Origin: Amanita rubescens
Lineage: Eukaryota > Basidiomycota > Agaricomycetes > Agaricales > Amanitaceae
Reading direction: 5' to 3'
Assembly (NCBI GenBank): GCA_015039365.1
Contig: WION01000161.1
Location: 1-64,000, forward strand
Length of the DNA: 64,000 bases
In this document: piece after piece, positions 33,613-46,363 of the stretch
Layout: each line of letters begins with the position of its first letter
Position numbering within the stretch: position 1 is the stretch's first letter
Program-made: the position numbers and the translations under genes
The notes under the pieces: generated by a model
The model's database searches: none
Told to the model about the DNA's origin: nothing
Seen by the model: only the letters and a program-made list of their open reading frames with translations

Positions 33613-34289
33613 TGTTAGTGATCCCCCCAAAAAACCACCAAAGATGATATGGCTGACCTTTTCCTTCTAGCACGACATTCATAACGAAAGCTCGCGTTGC
33701 TCCTGTTTCCCTAGCTATGCACATCTCCGATCCCTCTCTCTCTCCCACCAAGATCCAGGCTCCTCCATCCGCTGCCATGGACCCACGAAAATATGTTCCG
33801 AAGCTGCGGAAAACGCGTGCCATTTGGCTGCGCGGGTCGTTCCGTGTTCCCCCTGCTTGTCAATCGTCTGCAAGTCACGGCGCGACCAACGTTGTGCCTA
33901 TCGTCACATTCTACGTCTGGGACAGGATCACAAAGCTTCAAAAGAATCCCATCGGGTACCTGTACAGTTCCTCAGAGGGTAGCTCCTTGATTCGGTTTGC
34001 TCTACTCCACGATTTTCTCGTATACGAAAAATAATATAATATACGCATTAACATTCACTTCCATCCCGCATCACCGAGACTTGCAACTTCAACAAACGTC
34101 TAACTCGAGTCTGCATCATTGCTGTCCTGTAAAAGTTGCGTAAGTGAGGACATGTGGAGAGTGCGTACGCATACATACATCGTTATCTGCATTGGATGTT
34201 GACCTGGGAGCCCAGATAAGATGATTAGACTGGACATTGTTGGGTCTGCTAGCTCGTTGAGCAGAGGAAGGAAGCCAATAAATAACAAA

Positions 34290-34516
34290 CGTACCGGGAA
34301 CAACCATTTCAGCTTCCTCCTCCACTCACGCATAAACCTTGCGCCTCGGAAGACATGATAATCCAGGATTCCGAGCCGAGTGTGCAGTTCGGTAGCATCT
34401 GGCCCGTTAACTTCCCATGTGAAGTGACAAAAATGTAATGGTATGCACGCCATAGCTTTGAAATACAATCCCCCTCTTTGCGAACTCGCGAAAAAAGAAG
34501 CTGTATGCGGGTTCAT
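34290..34516 (-). pseudogene. Fragment of an unidentified conserved protein
   Basis: Reads FCHFTWEVNGPDATELHTRL, GILDYHVFRGARFMREWRRK and LKWLFPV. A more decayed relative occurs in the left duplication (24250-24420: HFSSEDNGPDSTEFGSYVF). Finding two copies shows this was real coding sequence, but the family is not recognised and neither copy is complete. Confidence 0.4.
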
Positions 34517-35380
34517 GGAACATCGTCTGTGTTTTTTTGCAGCGCGTGAAGGGATATTCGCACTTTATATGCCAACTAGCGGTTAAATGAGGTTCCTGGA
34601 CAATAACAACTGTTTTAAGTAATGCCGTTCAGTGACTAGTATTAGAAAGGTAGATAATACGAACTTCAATATTGCGCGCCAGGCTCGGAATCTTTGTCCA
34701 ATTGCAGAGTAATGCGACTGGAAAGGTCCAGAGACTGCGGCATCTTGAAGGCGCAGGATGTTTTCGATACTTGACAAAGACCTGATAGCTTGTCTGTGAG
34801 TATGGCGTGATATTCGAGAACAGTGAAAGGTATGCTTGCTCGCTGATACCCACCACTCGTGACTGCTTATGCTTATTCACATCCTCACTTGTCGCTATAG
34901 GTCGAGACTACTCAGAACGTCATTGCGTAGGGTGATGTAGGAGGGTACTAGAGGGGCAAGCGTTTGGCGATGATGAAACTGAGTTTGACCGTGGCGGGTA
35001 ACGAGAGGTAGGTAGGCAAAAGAAGGGGAAGGTACTTGATGGGGTGCGATGATGCCTCTGGAGGTGGCTCGCTGTCGATTTGAATCGTCATAGCGCTCGA
35101 TGAGCAGCGGCGCTTATGGAAATGGGACTAGAAAGATGGGACGGGAGGTATCGAAAAGGTTGGACCTTCTAGGATGGGAGGTAGCTATTGCAACGATCTG
35201 GACGCATCAGTTACTTGAGTGGTGATGAGCTAGCGTGAGCTTGGTGGGGCAAGCGTACCTTTTTGCCTGTGCGAGAAGTTGCGTACGGAGGAAGACGACA
35301 TTGCCCTGGGAACTTGGTTGCCGGCCGCGCGTCGCAAGAACGGCCAAGCGCTTCTGAAGTTCTAATCTCATTTCATTGTT

Positions 35381-35536
35381 GGCGATGGATGTTGTCGGCT
35401 GAATTAGTGTGGGAGCGTCGGCGACGCGCCGCGTTTCCATCTCTTCCACCATCTGGCGGCACTCGTAGAGATACCCCAAGGTATCATCGCAGGTCCGACG
35501 CTCCCACACTAATTCAGCCGACCAACATCCATCGCC
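35381..35536. repeat. Inverted repeat with about 40-bp arms
   Basis: The left arm GGCGATGGATGTTGTCGGCT plus GAATTAGTGTGGGAGCGTCG (35381-35420) is complementary to 35496-35536, with one extra base in the right arm. The spacer is 75 bp. Confidence 0.85.
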
Positions 35537-35559
35537 ATCGAGTCAGGACAACCACCCGT

Positions 35560-35830
35560 AGCACATTGTACAATGTAAGTCGTATCCCTTCCATCTTGTG
35601 CGAAATCAACTTACAGTACTGCCAGCGGAAGTTGGAAAGCAGCAGAGCCAGAATGCGCGACTCCGAAAGCAACGACCAATCGGATGACCGTGATGGAGGT
35701 TGTGCGTGAGGCTCGGTGTGTTTTCTCATCACTCTCTTCGTACTTTTGCTAAATGCGCCGGCAGGCTTGACATCATTTAGTCTGATCACACTTTATGGGC
35801 CCTTTTCCAACCTACATTCGCCCTCTTCGC
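35560..35830 (+). repeat. Dispersed duplicate shared with 49440-49760 (reverse)
   Basis: Shares GCGAAATCA-CTTACAG, CGGAAGTTGG, GATGACCGTGATGGAGGTTG, CTTTTGCTAGATGCGCCGGC-like and TTTATGGGCCCTT with the complement of 49440-49760. On this strand parts read AGLTSFSLITLYGPFSNL. It looks like a fragment of a once-coding paralogous gene, family unknown. Confidence 0.65.
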
Positions 35831-38800
35831 CCGCTTTCTCATCAGGAGTCTGGGTTCACGATGTGCCGAGTATTCTGAAGAAGCTTGTTGATGTCACCTG
35901 GGATCATCACCACTCCCCGGTTCTCGTGCGTTTGGCACGATATTCGCCGAGGAGGGCTGAAGCGTGGTTCAGCGTGGTTCCTTGTAGGCACATTTCTGTC
36001 TGTGCATCTGTTCCGCTGTATTTATTCAAGCATGTAGGCGTTATTCCTCGAATTCCCACAGAACGCTCACTTGACGAAGGATTTCGACCCAAAACGTCTC
36101 CGGTGATTGCCAAACGTCCATTATCTGCCGAATCTTCTCATCTTCACAAACCAACTCTCGTAATGCGCGCTGTTAGTAGTGCTATGCTTTACCATGATAC
36201 CGACTCATGCTAACCCTGTTTCCATCGTGCAGAACGTTGACGACCCCGTCTCCTACGTATGTGCCTGCACCAAAGCTGGCGGTGCCTCTAAATGCGGTGA
36301 CAGGCACGTTCCCTGTTTCTTATGAAGTATCAGTAGATTAACTGAGACGTGACAGTTGCAAGTGCAGCCCCCCCTAAACGTCTCGTAATATCGCCTCGAC
36401 TATGACTACGTTGTAACACAATCGCCATAACTGTACAACAATTGGGTGGATCAATGCATATTTGTTATAGTAAGATGTGACTAAGGGTAAAGGTTCAACG
36501 TTCATCGACCATCCCAGGCTCACAGGCATTCGTCATAATCAACATCCAAACTCACGTAGGAGGAGTCCTCTTGTATCACAGCTTGTCGCTAGTTCACCCG
36601 GCAGATCAATAGACCGTGCGGTGTTGCGGCTCCGTCTCGCTTTAAGATAGAGTGGTGCATATTGGCTCAAATTCCATCGAGTAGAAGTTGGGACTTCAAG
36701 GTGTCTCCCTCCTATCGGGACCGATGTGGTTCTGGATGTCCAGGCAGCGGCAACAACTAGTACGGTCACTCGTTTGTCACGAAGCGTCGGTAAATTTAAT
36801 TAACGCATTTCATTTCAACAGGTTCACCTGCTAAACTTGTTGACCAACGGGTAATACGATGCAAAGCTGTACCGATCATCTGCAGTTTTCAGGCGTGAAT
36901 TTGGGGAAAAGGTTATCCCTACCTGTCCCCTGGTCTTTCTTGCCAGTAGCCGTCCCAACGAAGCAATCCCAACTGGGAGACGCCGACTGAACGATGGAGT
37001 TGCCAGTGCTCATGAGGCTATGCGTGTTTCAAACAGGCCTTTTGACAAAGTCGGGAAACGCCACCGCCATGTCGTGTCGCCTGGACCAGATACCCAATAA
37101 GCAACTCCCGTTGTTCATGTCAAGGACGCATGCTTCTTCGCAGCACTACCCCACATACGTCAGGGTGGATGGGCCGGCACAATTGCAGCGGCTAAAGACA
37201 ACCACGTTTTCACGACCTGGGCTTGGGAGCTCAGCTGAAATATTCTGATAAACCCTAGTCAATGTGGCTTGCCTAGGAACTCTCACTGCTTCCTGGTTGT
37301 CCTCGTGCGCCCGACGGTGTACTTTGGGATAGAGTGACATTTATGGATGCAGGATCGGTCGTGAACTTTGCGTACCACATACGTATAACTCACCGGAAGC
37401 CATGTCATCGCATTGCTATCCGGGTTTGACGCGCTTGAGTCAAAATACACATAAAAGATGCCCTTCATCCATCTGTACAGCATCAAATCGGTAAATGTGC
37501 TTTTGTACTGCTATTTCTCTCCTGTACCGCAGCAGTGGCCACAGGACTGAGGGGTCCTATTCTCAATGATGCTGGTGCTCTTGTTTGGAACATGCCACCT
37601 TCTATAATAATTTATTTGGTAGGTACGTCAAAACCATATTTTTCCTCTTCCTGTCGAATCCTGGTGATTGATCTGGCAAGAGTGAGGCTGAGTCTGAGAT
37701 TTATCGGGTCGTTCAATACATCTGCGTTGAGGACAGAAGGTTATCAGATAACAATGCGTGTGAACCCGTCTATCATCTTTCGGTGCGGCATTGAAAGGAT
37801 TTCGGATCGGAGAATTCAATCCGAAGTGTGATATTACCTCGGGCCTACGTCACGGCATTTGTCCGCATAGGGCGCGAGTTGGATGGTATTTTTTACCTCC
37901 GGAGCGCCTTCTGATGCACCATCTTGGTATTCGCATCCATGCCATATCTCATAATTCCTGAATCCATGTTTTTTGGTTCTTACAGAAATCGTCCTTGTCG
38001 AGAAAATACCACAAGAATCGTTCATCGCGGGCTATGAGTACAAGAGTTGGCGCGTCATTTTTTTCGGCGGAAAGTGAAGGACATGTATCACGTCGCACGA
38101 CGATTAATTGGCCAGTCATCGCGTACGTACCCATGACTACCCAATAAAGAAGCTGCCTCCTGTCAACGGGATGCCTTCCCTTGGATACGTAAATATGGCA
38201 AGGAGAGGGATAGTTGGTGCCGGCGGTGCCCACTGGCAGGATCGCCGCAGTCGGCGAAGAACCACCTATCATATGACACTGGGTAATGGGGATAATGACA
38301 TGTTTGACGTTTTGACGTGTGAGTGCCTGGAAGAGTCGTAAGGCATTGAATAGAAGCCAATTGGAGAAACTCGCAGTGGTGTTTCTGGTGGCGGCGGCGG
38401 TTTTTGTTGTAAATCAAACACATGGCAGATTATGGTTGAAACGTGTTATAGCCTGGGATGCGCAGCAATATAGCTATAGGCCGCCGTCATCGGTCAACGG
38501 GAGAAGGTTGCAATAATTCCTACGCCGATAAACATAGAAAGCACTATAGCAGGGTCGTTGCTGATGCTCTTAGGTGCATCACCGCGGGGCAGTACTGGAA
38601 CTAGTTTAGTGCCTGCCTTTTACTCGATGGGGAAGGAAGATGTGGGCCGATAACAGTCCTCTGTTTGGCGCTGTCCGCGGCTATAAGCGATAGCTTGTGC
38701 ATGCGACGGGACGTCTTGGGCACTCGTGGGTCACGGACTCCGATGTCCATTTCGCGTCTTGCTTAGAGTCCGATAAACGAGAAGCTTGCGGATTTGAACA

Positions 38801-39295
38801 TTTTCGATCGTAGAACTCACTCAAAAACTTTTAAGTAACGTTAACGTATTATATAAGCTGACTACAGTCGGAGATCAAAGTAGGTAATGCAGGTGGGCCG
38901 GTGGGACGAACAGCTCAGGATGGGGTTGTGGAGGACGACTTTGAGACTGGCGACGATCATGATGTAACGCAGATATTATCCCCAGATAAGTCCTGTCAAA
39001 CGGATTCGGAGATGACTAGGCAGACTCGTACCACACGAGAAACAGCAACAGGCAGGGTCTAAAGAACATTGGCTGTCAGCTTGATCCCAATGTAACAGTT
39101 GCTGTAGCCTGTGTCTGGCCAATACTCTGGCAGTGGGAATGGCCAGCGCAAGCGAGCATCGTTTTGCTTATGTAATAATACGTGACTACCCCAAAATAGC
39201 TGACTGTGACACGCCTGTGCTCGCCGTTTTCCGCACCGTCCGCAAGGCCATTGGCGAGCAAGAACGAAAACCACGAGCCAGAAAACCAGACCATC
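35831..39295. other. Long stretch without a supported gene
   Basis: Several open frames of 60-165 codons exist on both strands but none shows a recognisable domain with consistent introns. Minus-strand pieces near 37650-38300 (for example LIARDERFLWYFLDK) have hydrophobic patches and could be remnants of a membrane protein. Treated as decayed or non-coding. Confidence 0.35.
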
Positions 39296-41198
39296 ATGGA
39301 AAACACATCAACGACGCTAGAGCCAATGCTCGAGTTTCTCGCACGTTCGCTGGCAACGATGGAAACGACATTCAACAAGCTCCCTGGTTCAGCCGTCATC
39401 CAACGATACGTTAAAAGCTCGCACCAGAACGACCCAGGAAGAACTTTGCTAGAGCTAATCCTTATCATATTCGCTATTCGGACGTTGTTGCAGTCCCGGA
39501 CGCAGGCTGACCGTGGGGAGAAACACTTTATTCGGTTTACTGACAAGGTTCGTAGGGTTTACGTTGCTGAAGGGTGGTGCAGACTAACGAGCGCAAATTC
39601 GTGCTCTCTGTGCAGGAAATTGACGAACTAGTGGACGAGTGGGCGCCTGAGCCGCTTGCACAACCTTTGAGTACACGGGCAGAGTACGAACTGGGCGCTG
39701 TGCCAGTCGTCGCTGGTCCGAATGGACACAAGCCAAAATTATTGAATGGAAAGGCGGTAACGAACCTCTCTAGTTTGAACTTCACTGGCTTGGCTGGCAA
39801 CGAGGCTATCAAGCTACGTGCGGTTGAAATATTGCGCAAGTACGGCCTCGGAAGTTGTGGACCCCCCGGATTCTACGGTACTCTTGGTGCGTGGAATTAT
39901 GCGAAGCCCAGACTGTTATTAATGATCTGTTAGACGTCCATATGGAACTCGAACGGGACATTGCGGATTTTCTGGGCACGGAAGCGTCCATTCTCTACTC
40001 ACAGGGCTTTTCTACTATCTCCTCTGTTATCCCTGCCTTTTGCAAGCGTGGAGACATCATCGTGGCTGACCGCGGAGTCAACTTTGCCATTCAAAAGGGT
40101 ATTCAGATTTCCCGCTCTACAGTACGGTGGTACGACCATAACGATCTCAAGAGCCTTGAAGAGGTTTTAGAAAGCGTCGAAAAGGAACGCAAGAAGCGAC
40201 GCCAGCCTTTGACAAGACGATTCATTATTACTGAGGGCGTTTTTGAGAAGGATGGCGCTATGATCGATTTGCCGAAGCTGGTATGCTTGCTTACCTTAAC
40301 TTGTCGTCATCGGTGTTCAACATGTGTTAGATTGAACTCAAATACAAGCACAAGTATCGGTTGATCTTGGATGAATCTTACTCGTTTGGAACCGTTGGAC
40401 GTACAGGTCGGGGTCTAACAGAGCTTTATAACGTTCCTGTACGTCTCGGTGACGTCTTCATCCGGGTTGTGCTGATTTCGGATAGGCATCGAGAATAGAT
40501 ATGCTTATTGGAAGCGTCGCTATTGGGCTCGCATCCTTGTGGTGGATTCTGTGCAGGTTCCGAAGAAGTGGTTAACCATCAGGTATGCCGGCTTTCACTC
40601 ATGTTCGCAGGTGACACGTTTAAGACACGTTTCTACTAGCGCATCAATGGCCTTTCTTTCGTTTTCTCTGCTGCTATGCCAGCCCTTCTTTCTGTTAGTG
40701 GATCAGAAGCCATTAGCTTGTTTCGCTCCACACCGTCCATCTTTACTCAGCTGCAGGACAACATTCGCGCAGCACGTGCCATACTTGACCGCTTAGACTG
40801 CATCACCGTTCCGTCACATGCTGCCTCGCCTATCATACACATCTGCATCCGCCAACCCTACGTCATCCACATTTTTACACCCCAACTCAGCGTTGTCAGT
40901 ATTATCTCCAATGAGCTCTTCTAAGCCATCGAACCCCACCTCCATCTTGCCTCGTGATGCAAGTCGGTGGGAATGGGATATCGAAGGGGAGGAACGGCTT
41001 CTTCAGGAGATCGTGGAAGAATGCTTATCGCAGGGTGTTATGATTACAAAGGCGAAGCGTCTACGTGGGCAAGAGCTGGTGGAGTCCCGCCCCAGCATCC
41101 GGTTGGCCATGACGAGTGCGCTTTCTAAGAAGGAGACAGAGAAAGCGGTTAATGTTGTCAAGGCGGCGCTCATCAAAACGCTGAGCAGAAAGAAGTGA
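39296..41198 (+). pseudogene. LCB1: Serine palmitoyltransferase LCB1-like subunit with two frame breaks
   Basis: LCB1 pairs with LCB2 in the ER membrane to condense serine with palmitoyl-CoA, the first step of sphingolipid synthesis. Exons 39296-39547, 39616-39886, 39934-40280, 40331-40438, 40486-40582 and 40640-41198. N-terminal membrane helix TLLELILIIFAIRTLL; then [73 protein letters not shown] and RINGLSFVFSAAMPALL. No PLP lysine is seen, as expected for LCB1. Exon 40486-40582 is 97 nt instead of the 96 needed: an extra T near 40540 splits GLASL from GGFCAGSEEVVNHQ. A second shift near 40840 precedes the conserved end EERLLQEIVEECLSQGVMIT. LCB1 is normally essential, so a second intact copy elsewhere, or a sequence error here, is likely. 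Confidence 0.85.
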
Positions 41199-42466
41199 GT
41201 GAGCGATGATGTACTTTGGATATAGCAGACATCGATATAGCATAGACTATCATTAATATAACTGCAGATCATGAAACGACATATAAACTTGGTTCCCTTT
41301 CCTGTACACGATTTGCAAGGGTGCAGCTTCTTTTGTTCGTCACATCTGGCTTGCAACTGCTATATGCGCCGAGCTTTATGTTGAGAACGAACTCAAACCA
41401 TGGGGCGAGAGCCCATGTGGTGAGATCGCGTGCTTACAGTCTCAGATAACAAACCATCTACACGGTGCATATGGATAGATTTGATCCTTGTTCGTTCCTG
41501 TACGAAGTTAACTGCGAAGCAGTTGGAAGCTGTCGAAAAAACTTACAGAGCCTTGACGACTAGTAGATACACACGGACCCACAGAGTCGGCGCTCTGCGG
41601 TCAGGGTCAGAAAACGTTGTCGGCTTTTCGGCTTGGTACCCTTGTTCTGGGTATGAACTTAGTTTGTGAAGGGTCATGTTGGCACAACGTGACTCAGGGT
41701 AAACTACGATTAGGGGGAAGAACATTTTCTCAGTTCTCTCTCTGCTTTCGAGGCTCCGATTTGTCCAGATTCAGCAAGTCATGTGTTGCTGAACAGCAAC
41801 AAATGAACGCGGGAACTAATAGGAACTAACGGGCCTCGCTCCATTGAGCGAACATTACATCCCCAGTGAGAAGGCGAAGGCATTTGAGGGGGTATTGACG
41901 AACAGAATGGTTAGAGCTAAAACCGCACAGCTCCTCGTTTTCCTAACTGGTGTCCTCCCAGTGAATATTAGTCGCAAATTTTACCTGCCATGGGACACCG
42001 GCGGCCTAAATGGAGAGCGCGTACCCCTACGCAACGCCTCGTGTATCACGCCAGATCACGCCTCGGTCCCCTGCCATTATGCCGTTCTTTCGGATACCTT
42101 GTTTCTCTACGGCCGCATGGAATACAAGGCCTGCCGAAAAGAAGGAGCGCTGATTGTAACACTGGATACCTTTGCAACTAACGCAGGTCCTCGCCTTGGT
42201 GTCCAAATTTAGAAATATTGCTCGCATCCGGCTGTGTCGCCGTTTACTATCTTGGGTCGAGTAGTGTCTTATGCGGTCGCCCTCCGAATGAATTGATTCC
42301 CCTGCGTCCACGCCTTCAAGCGACGCTAGGTTTCCGTAAAGGTTCGTAATCAATTAAGCGTATGTTCTCCAGATCGTTCCCGATAACAGACGCATGACGT
42401 GGAGATAACCCAAAATGATAAGTCCTTTATTTTCACTTATCGTGGTCTGCTGTGAAGATATAATAC
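41199..42466. other. Spacer with an unrecognised 122-codon frame
   Basis: A + strand frame at 41844-42212 (MSEHYIPSEKAKAFEG...) has no recognised domain. No splice-supported gene model could be built. Confidence 0.3.
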
Positions 42467-43810
42467 GTGGTTGAACCATCACTGTTCCCCCCGCACATTG
42501 GGTTGGAGTCTTCGCTGCTTCACGCTCTCCTCACTATGTTTCTCCTGGCTGTGGGCGCGCTTCTCGTCCTTTCCGCGATTATAGCCAGGGCGCTGGTCAT
42601 CATAACATCTCCCACTGCACCGCCTCTCATAAGATGGTCTGCTCGTAACATCCTGCGGAAAGAGAAACGTAGAGAGGACCATCATACAGTAAGGCTCCAT
42701 TTGTGTTTCATTCCACGCCTCATGCTCATTTCGTAATGGAAGGGTACCAAGAAGGAAATTAAGGATGGGATTACATACCTGTTCCGGAGATGCAACGCGC
42801 CAATGAAACGTTTGAGTGTGGACGAAGAGCTGCACAACGCTACGTGCGAAAAGCTCCTGCAGCTGGGATACCCGATACACGACCCGGCTACCAGGAAGGC
42901 CATCGAGCCATACTTGAAAATCGCCAACTATTATACGTCTGGGACGCATCTTAATACAAAGGATATGCCCGTTCGAACGTGCATTTCTGCCATTATTGCC
43001 ATTATGTCTTATCTCGACGACCTATTTTCTGACGAGCCTGGCCCCGTCTGCGATTTTAACAACCGATTGGTGCACGGCGTGCCACAGGAGCATCCGGTGT
43101 TGACAGTGTTTTCACGTCTGTTATCCGAACTTCCCAAATATTGGGATCCCGTCATGGCGGACATGATGCGCTCCAGTGCAATGTCGTTTACAACGTCCAT
43201 CATGATTGAATACAAAATGAGGAACGGAAACGTGAGTTTTTTCGGCAAGGACTCAGTTACGATCATATTTTGACCTCGAACAGTTGCCCAACAGCTTAAA
43301 CCTAGCCAAGTCCCTACGGGACATGTCGGGATTTTCCATGTTGTGCTGTCTTTGGATGTTCCCAACAAACACCCCGCCAGAAATATTTTTGGCGGTAAGT
43401 TCCGTTTGTCCTGTCCGCGGCAGTGCCTAATTAAGACCAACAGGGCCTGTCGACGATGGTCCAATTTATGAACCTCGGAAAGTAAGGATACTCTATTCCT
43501 TGTTCCCTTAGACTCCTTGTCTGACCGACATGTTAGTGACATTCTGTCCTTCTATAAAGAAGAATTAGCGGGGGAAACTACCAATTATATCTCCGTTTGT
43601 GCAAGGACGCACAAGACTAATAAACTCGACGAATTCAAGCAGGCTGTCAATGATGCTGTCGATACTTATCGGCAACTTGAACAGCTTGCTTCCACTTATC
43701 CAAACGTGTATGGCCAGCACCTCGATAATTGGTCTGGTTATATTCGTTTCCATTTTACACACCCCCGGTACCGGCTTGTGGAGCTGCTGGGGAACGAAGT
43801 TTATGCTTAG
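42467..43810 (+). CDS. Trichodiene-synthase-like sesquiterpene synthase
   Basis: Class I terpene cyclase expected to ionise and cyclise farnesyl diphosphate. Exons 42467-42688, 42752-43231, 43284-43394, 43444-43481 and 43537-43810 join in phase to 374 residues, the usual size of TRI5-type enzymes. The aspartate-rich metal motif is SYLDDLFSDEPG (DDLFSDE), preceded by MPVRTCISAIIAIM. The NSE-type motif NDILSFYKEE is split over the last intron. The C terminus reads NWSGYIRFHFTHPRYRL, typical of the family. Exon 1 codes an unusual N-terminal hydrophobic helix (MFLLAVGALLVLSAIIARAL) before SPTAPPLIRWSARNIL. The GTAAGG donor and phase fit, but a shorter start inside exon 2 cannot be excluded. No breaks seen. 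The product cannot be predicted from sequence; trichodiene itself should not be assumed. Confidence 0.85.
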
Positions 43811-46363
43811 GACGATTCACGATAGTGACGGCCCTGTACGGATTGAAGTTGTAGGAGTGGGATGTACGAGTGTGTGTGTATGTACGATTCCTCACACGTG
43901 TATCTGCTAGCACCCTTTGTTTTGTTTTGTTCTCTCGTTATGTTACGTTGGAAGGTGGTAATCTGACTAATGCGCTTCATGATAATGAAACGAATTTTCT
44001 CATCGAAGTTTTGTCATCGGCCGATTAATTTGCGATGGTTGGTGTCCGATCACTGGTAAATCCTGTTAGCGGTGTTTTAGTCGAATGTGACTTACGTGAA
44101 GGGAAGAACTGTCTAGCACTAAATAGATTGCGATTCCATTGGCGTATTGAGCTGGTTCGTGTCTTCTAAATGGCTATCCTAAGACGTGGCAAATCTCCAT
44201 TCAAAACGTACATAGGTACGGACACGCAAACAATCCTATTTCGCGCATTGCTTTCAACCTTATTGAAGGAACTCAGGCACACCGTGAGCGCCTAGGAAGG
44301 AAAAACGAGGTCAGATGAACAAATATACTTATGCGGGTTGAGAAGACGGCTGAAGGCCGAGAAAGTTGCGGCCATTCCTGAACCGGTACAGCTAATCTTA
44401 TTCCTTATGATTGTAGCGGACGCTAAAATAACTGTTAACCCGGTGGGATACAGGGAGACACTCGCCCGTGAAAGTTTCAATTTGTATTTACACAGTAGAT
44501 AAGATAAGATGCTTATGTTAAGACGGAAGAGGTATGTGACAGTGAACCCCCTCAGGTAATCAGATGCATCGTGGCGTTTGGTGCAGCATGTACTACATAG
44601 ACGCCGTGCCGTTGAATCCGCGTTCGCCACATGTGGACGTGTCGGAGCATCCCAAAGGCCGAAGCCCCAAAATGCAATGCCAGCATTTGAACCTGAGTCG
44701 TTAGGAACAGGTATCCAGAAATTCCTAGAGATCGTTTCAGGCGTCTATCGCCGCAGCCTTTTACAGCTTCGACCGTAGTGACAGAAAGGCTCTGGATATC
44801 TGGGTCCAGGGCACGCTCAACGAATGCGACCTAGTTAACGAAGACGACGACATGTTGGGACCGGTGGCATCCTCTCAGGCACGCCACAGTATAGGCATTC
44901 AGATAGTCTAAAAGAACATTGAGATGAACTGTTAGACTGTGGCGTATTTGGCCTTCAACAACCATCGTACGGTCGTCAACGGCGATGATCGCGGAGAATT
45001 GAAAATGGTCGAGTTGAAATGGGGACATACTAGAATCGTCTATTCAATATCAACTTACTTGATGCCTACCAACCTATCAACATTATGATATTGACACCGA
45101 TAAAATTTAGGAGAGAAACGAAAAGTGATGCCAGCAAGTTGAGTCAAACCTGCGTCTTCGAAGGGGATTTGAAGAGTCGTCTCAAGCCATTGTCACCCGC
45201 GGCCATAGCCCTTCAACTACAGGCCCTTGGTCCTAAAGGCATATCCGGTAAGATAAATTCCTACATGCATTGTAGCCTTTTAGCAGATGAGGCGTTTTGG
45301 ACTAGAGAATCCGCAACACTAGTGCATCCTAAAGGCAAAAAAAGGCAATAAGTTCAGTGGATTTCGAACCTGCGCCTACGACGAGATGAACCATCGTTTC
45401 AAGCGGTTGCTATTCGCCGCAATTGTTTAGCTAATTGCCCTTCAAGCACCGTAAAAGTATTTCCACTGTTATATGATACCGACTCGGATCCCGAGATGCG
45501 TTACGGCCTTTGGAGCTCGACAAAGGCCACTTTGCTTCGCTTTGGCGTTGGCCATGCAGTGCATTAAATGCGGTGCGGCGAGTTTCAGACTTGCAGATTC
45601 AGAGCAGCACGCACGATCGATAGTTTCTAGCGATCGTATCGAGCGATGCGGATCTAGCTATAACCGCCTAGTTCTTGTATCGTAAGAGGGTATCTCTTCT
45701 TAGGAGGAAATCGTTCGGGTTCCTTGCGTCGTGATCATTCGAGTTGCAGAAGCGTCATCTGTATTTCCTTGACTCGACCAAATCCACAGTACAAAGGGTC
45801 GCTCCAGCAAGTTACGTAGCCATAGTTCAATGTTCATCATGCATCATGGGTCGCCCGCCATTAGCATCTGATATAAGGTAAACGTATCGAGACTGACATG
45901 TTACCATGAGATGAACAGCGCGCGTTCGAAATTTCCCAAAACCCAAGTATGCAGCATGTGACATCATGTATGCGGCAAGAAGATTGGGGGTAATGCCACG
46001 AGGCGCGGTGTTTCGTCGCAATTCATCATTTGAGCTCGATACCATCTGATGTCGTTTAAAGGATGGCGGCCTTGAACCAGCCATTGGAACTGCATGGCTT
46101 GAATAGGACCAACCGACTTCCGACAGCTTCCGACTTGTTCCCTTCTGACCAATATTCGAACTCCGACTAGATATTGCTCGCTCGGCAGCACTCAGCACTG
46201 ATGCGGAACAGGGCGAATCATTCAATCATTGATATGATTGCGTACCGCAGCGATGCCGGAGGGTAGGCCGACTGGTTATTACGGTCACGTTCCACGCACC
46301 GCGCAGTGGCTACATCCAGGGTCCCCACTCCCAGATTCCCCCCATTCCGAAACCTGTTGGACG
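43811..46363. other. Intergenic, contains minus-strand tRNA-like units
   Basis: No protein gene supported. Short open frames (for example 44578-44778 and the minus-strand 45827-46225) lack known motifs. The tRNA-like units at 45110-45670 are listed separately. Confidence 0.4.
45110..45670 (-). repeat. Two or three tRNA-like/SINE-like units, minus strand
   Basis: The clearest unit (45330-45440) reads CCGCTTGAAACGATGG, then box B-like CAGGTTCGAAATCC (45362-45376), then a T7 run (45337-45343) about 20 nt further on. A second (45560-45670) has GGCGGTTATAGC, GCTCGATACGATCGCTAG and a weak box B. A third, weaker, lies at 45110-45230. Same layout as the plus-strand cluster at 51.7-52.5 kb. Confidence 0.45.

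Larger units (their letters stand above)
32946..34715. repeat. Segmental duplication, right copy
   Basis: Same order and orientation as 23640-24615, with about 0.8 kb of extra sequence between 33125 and 33990, which contains the 33166-33612 frame. Both copies end near TCGGAATCTTTGTCCA. Confidence 0.8.
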
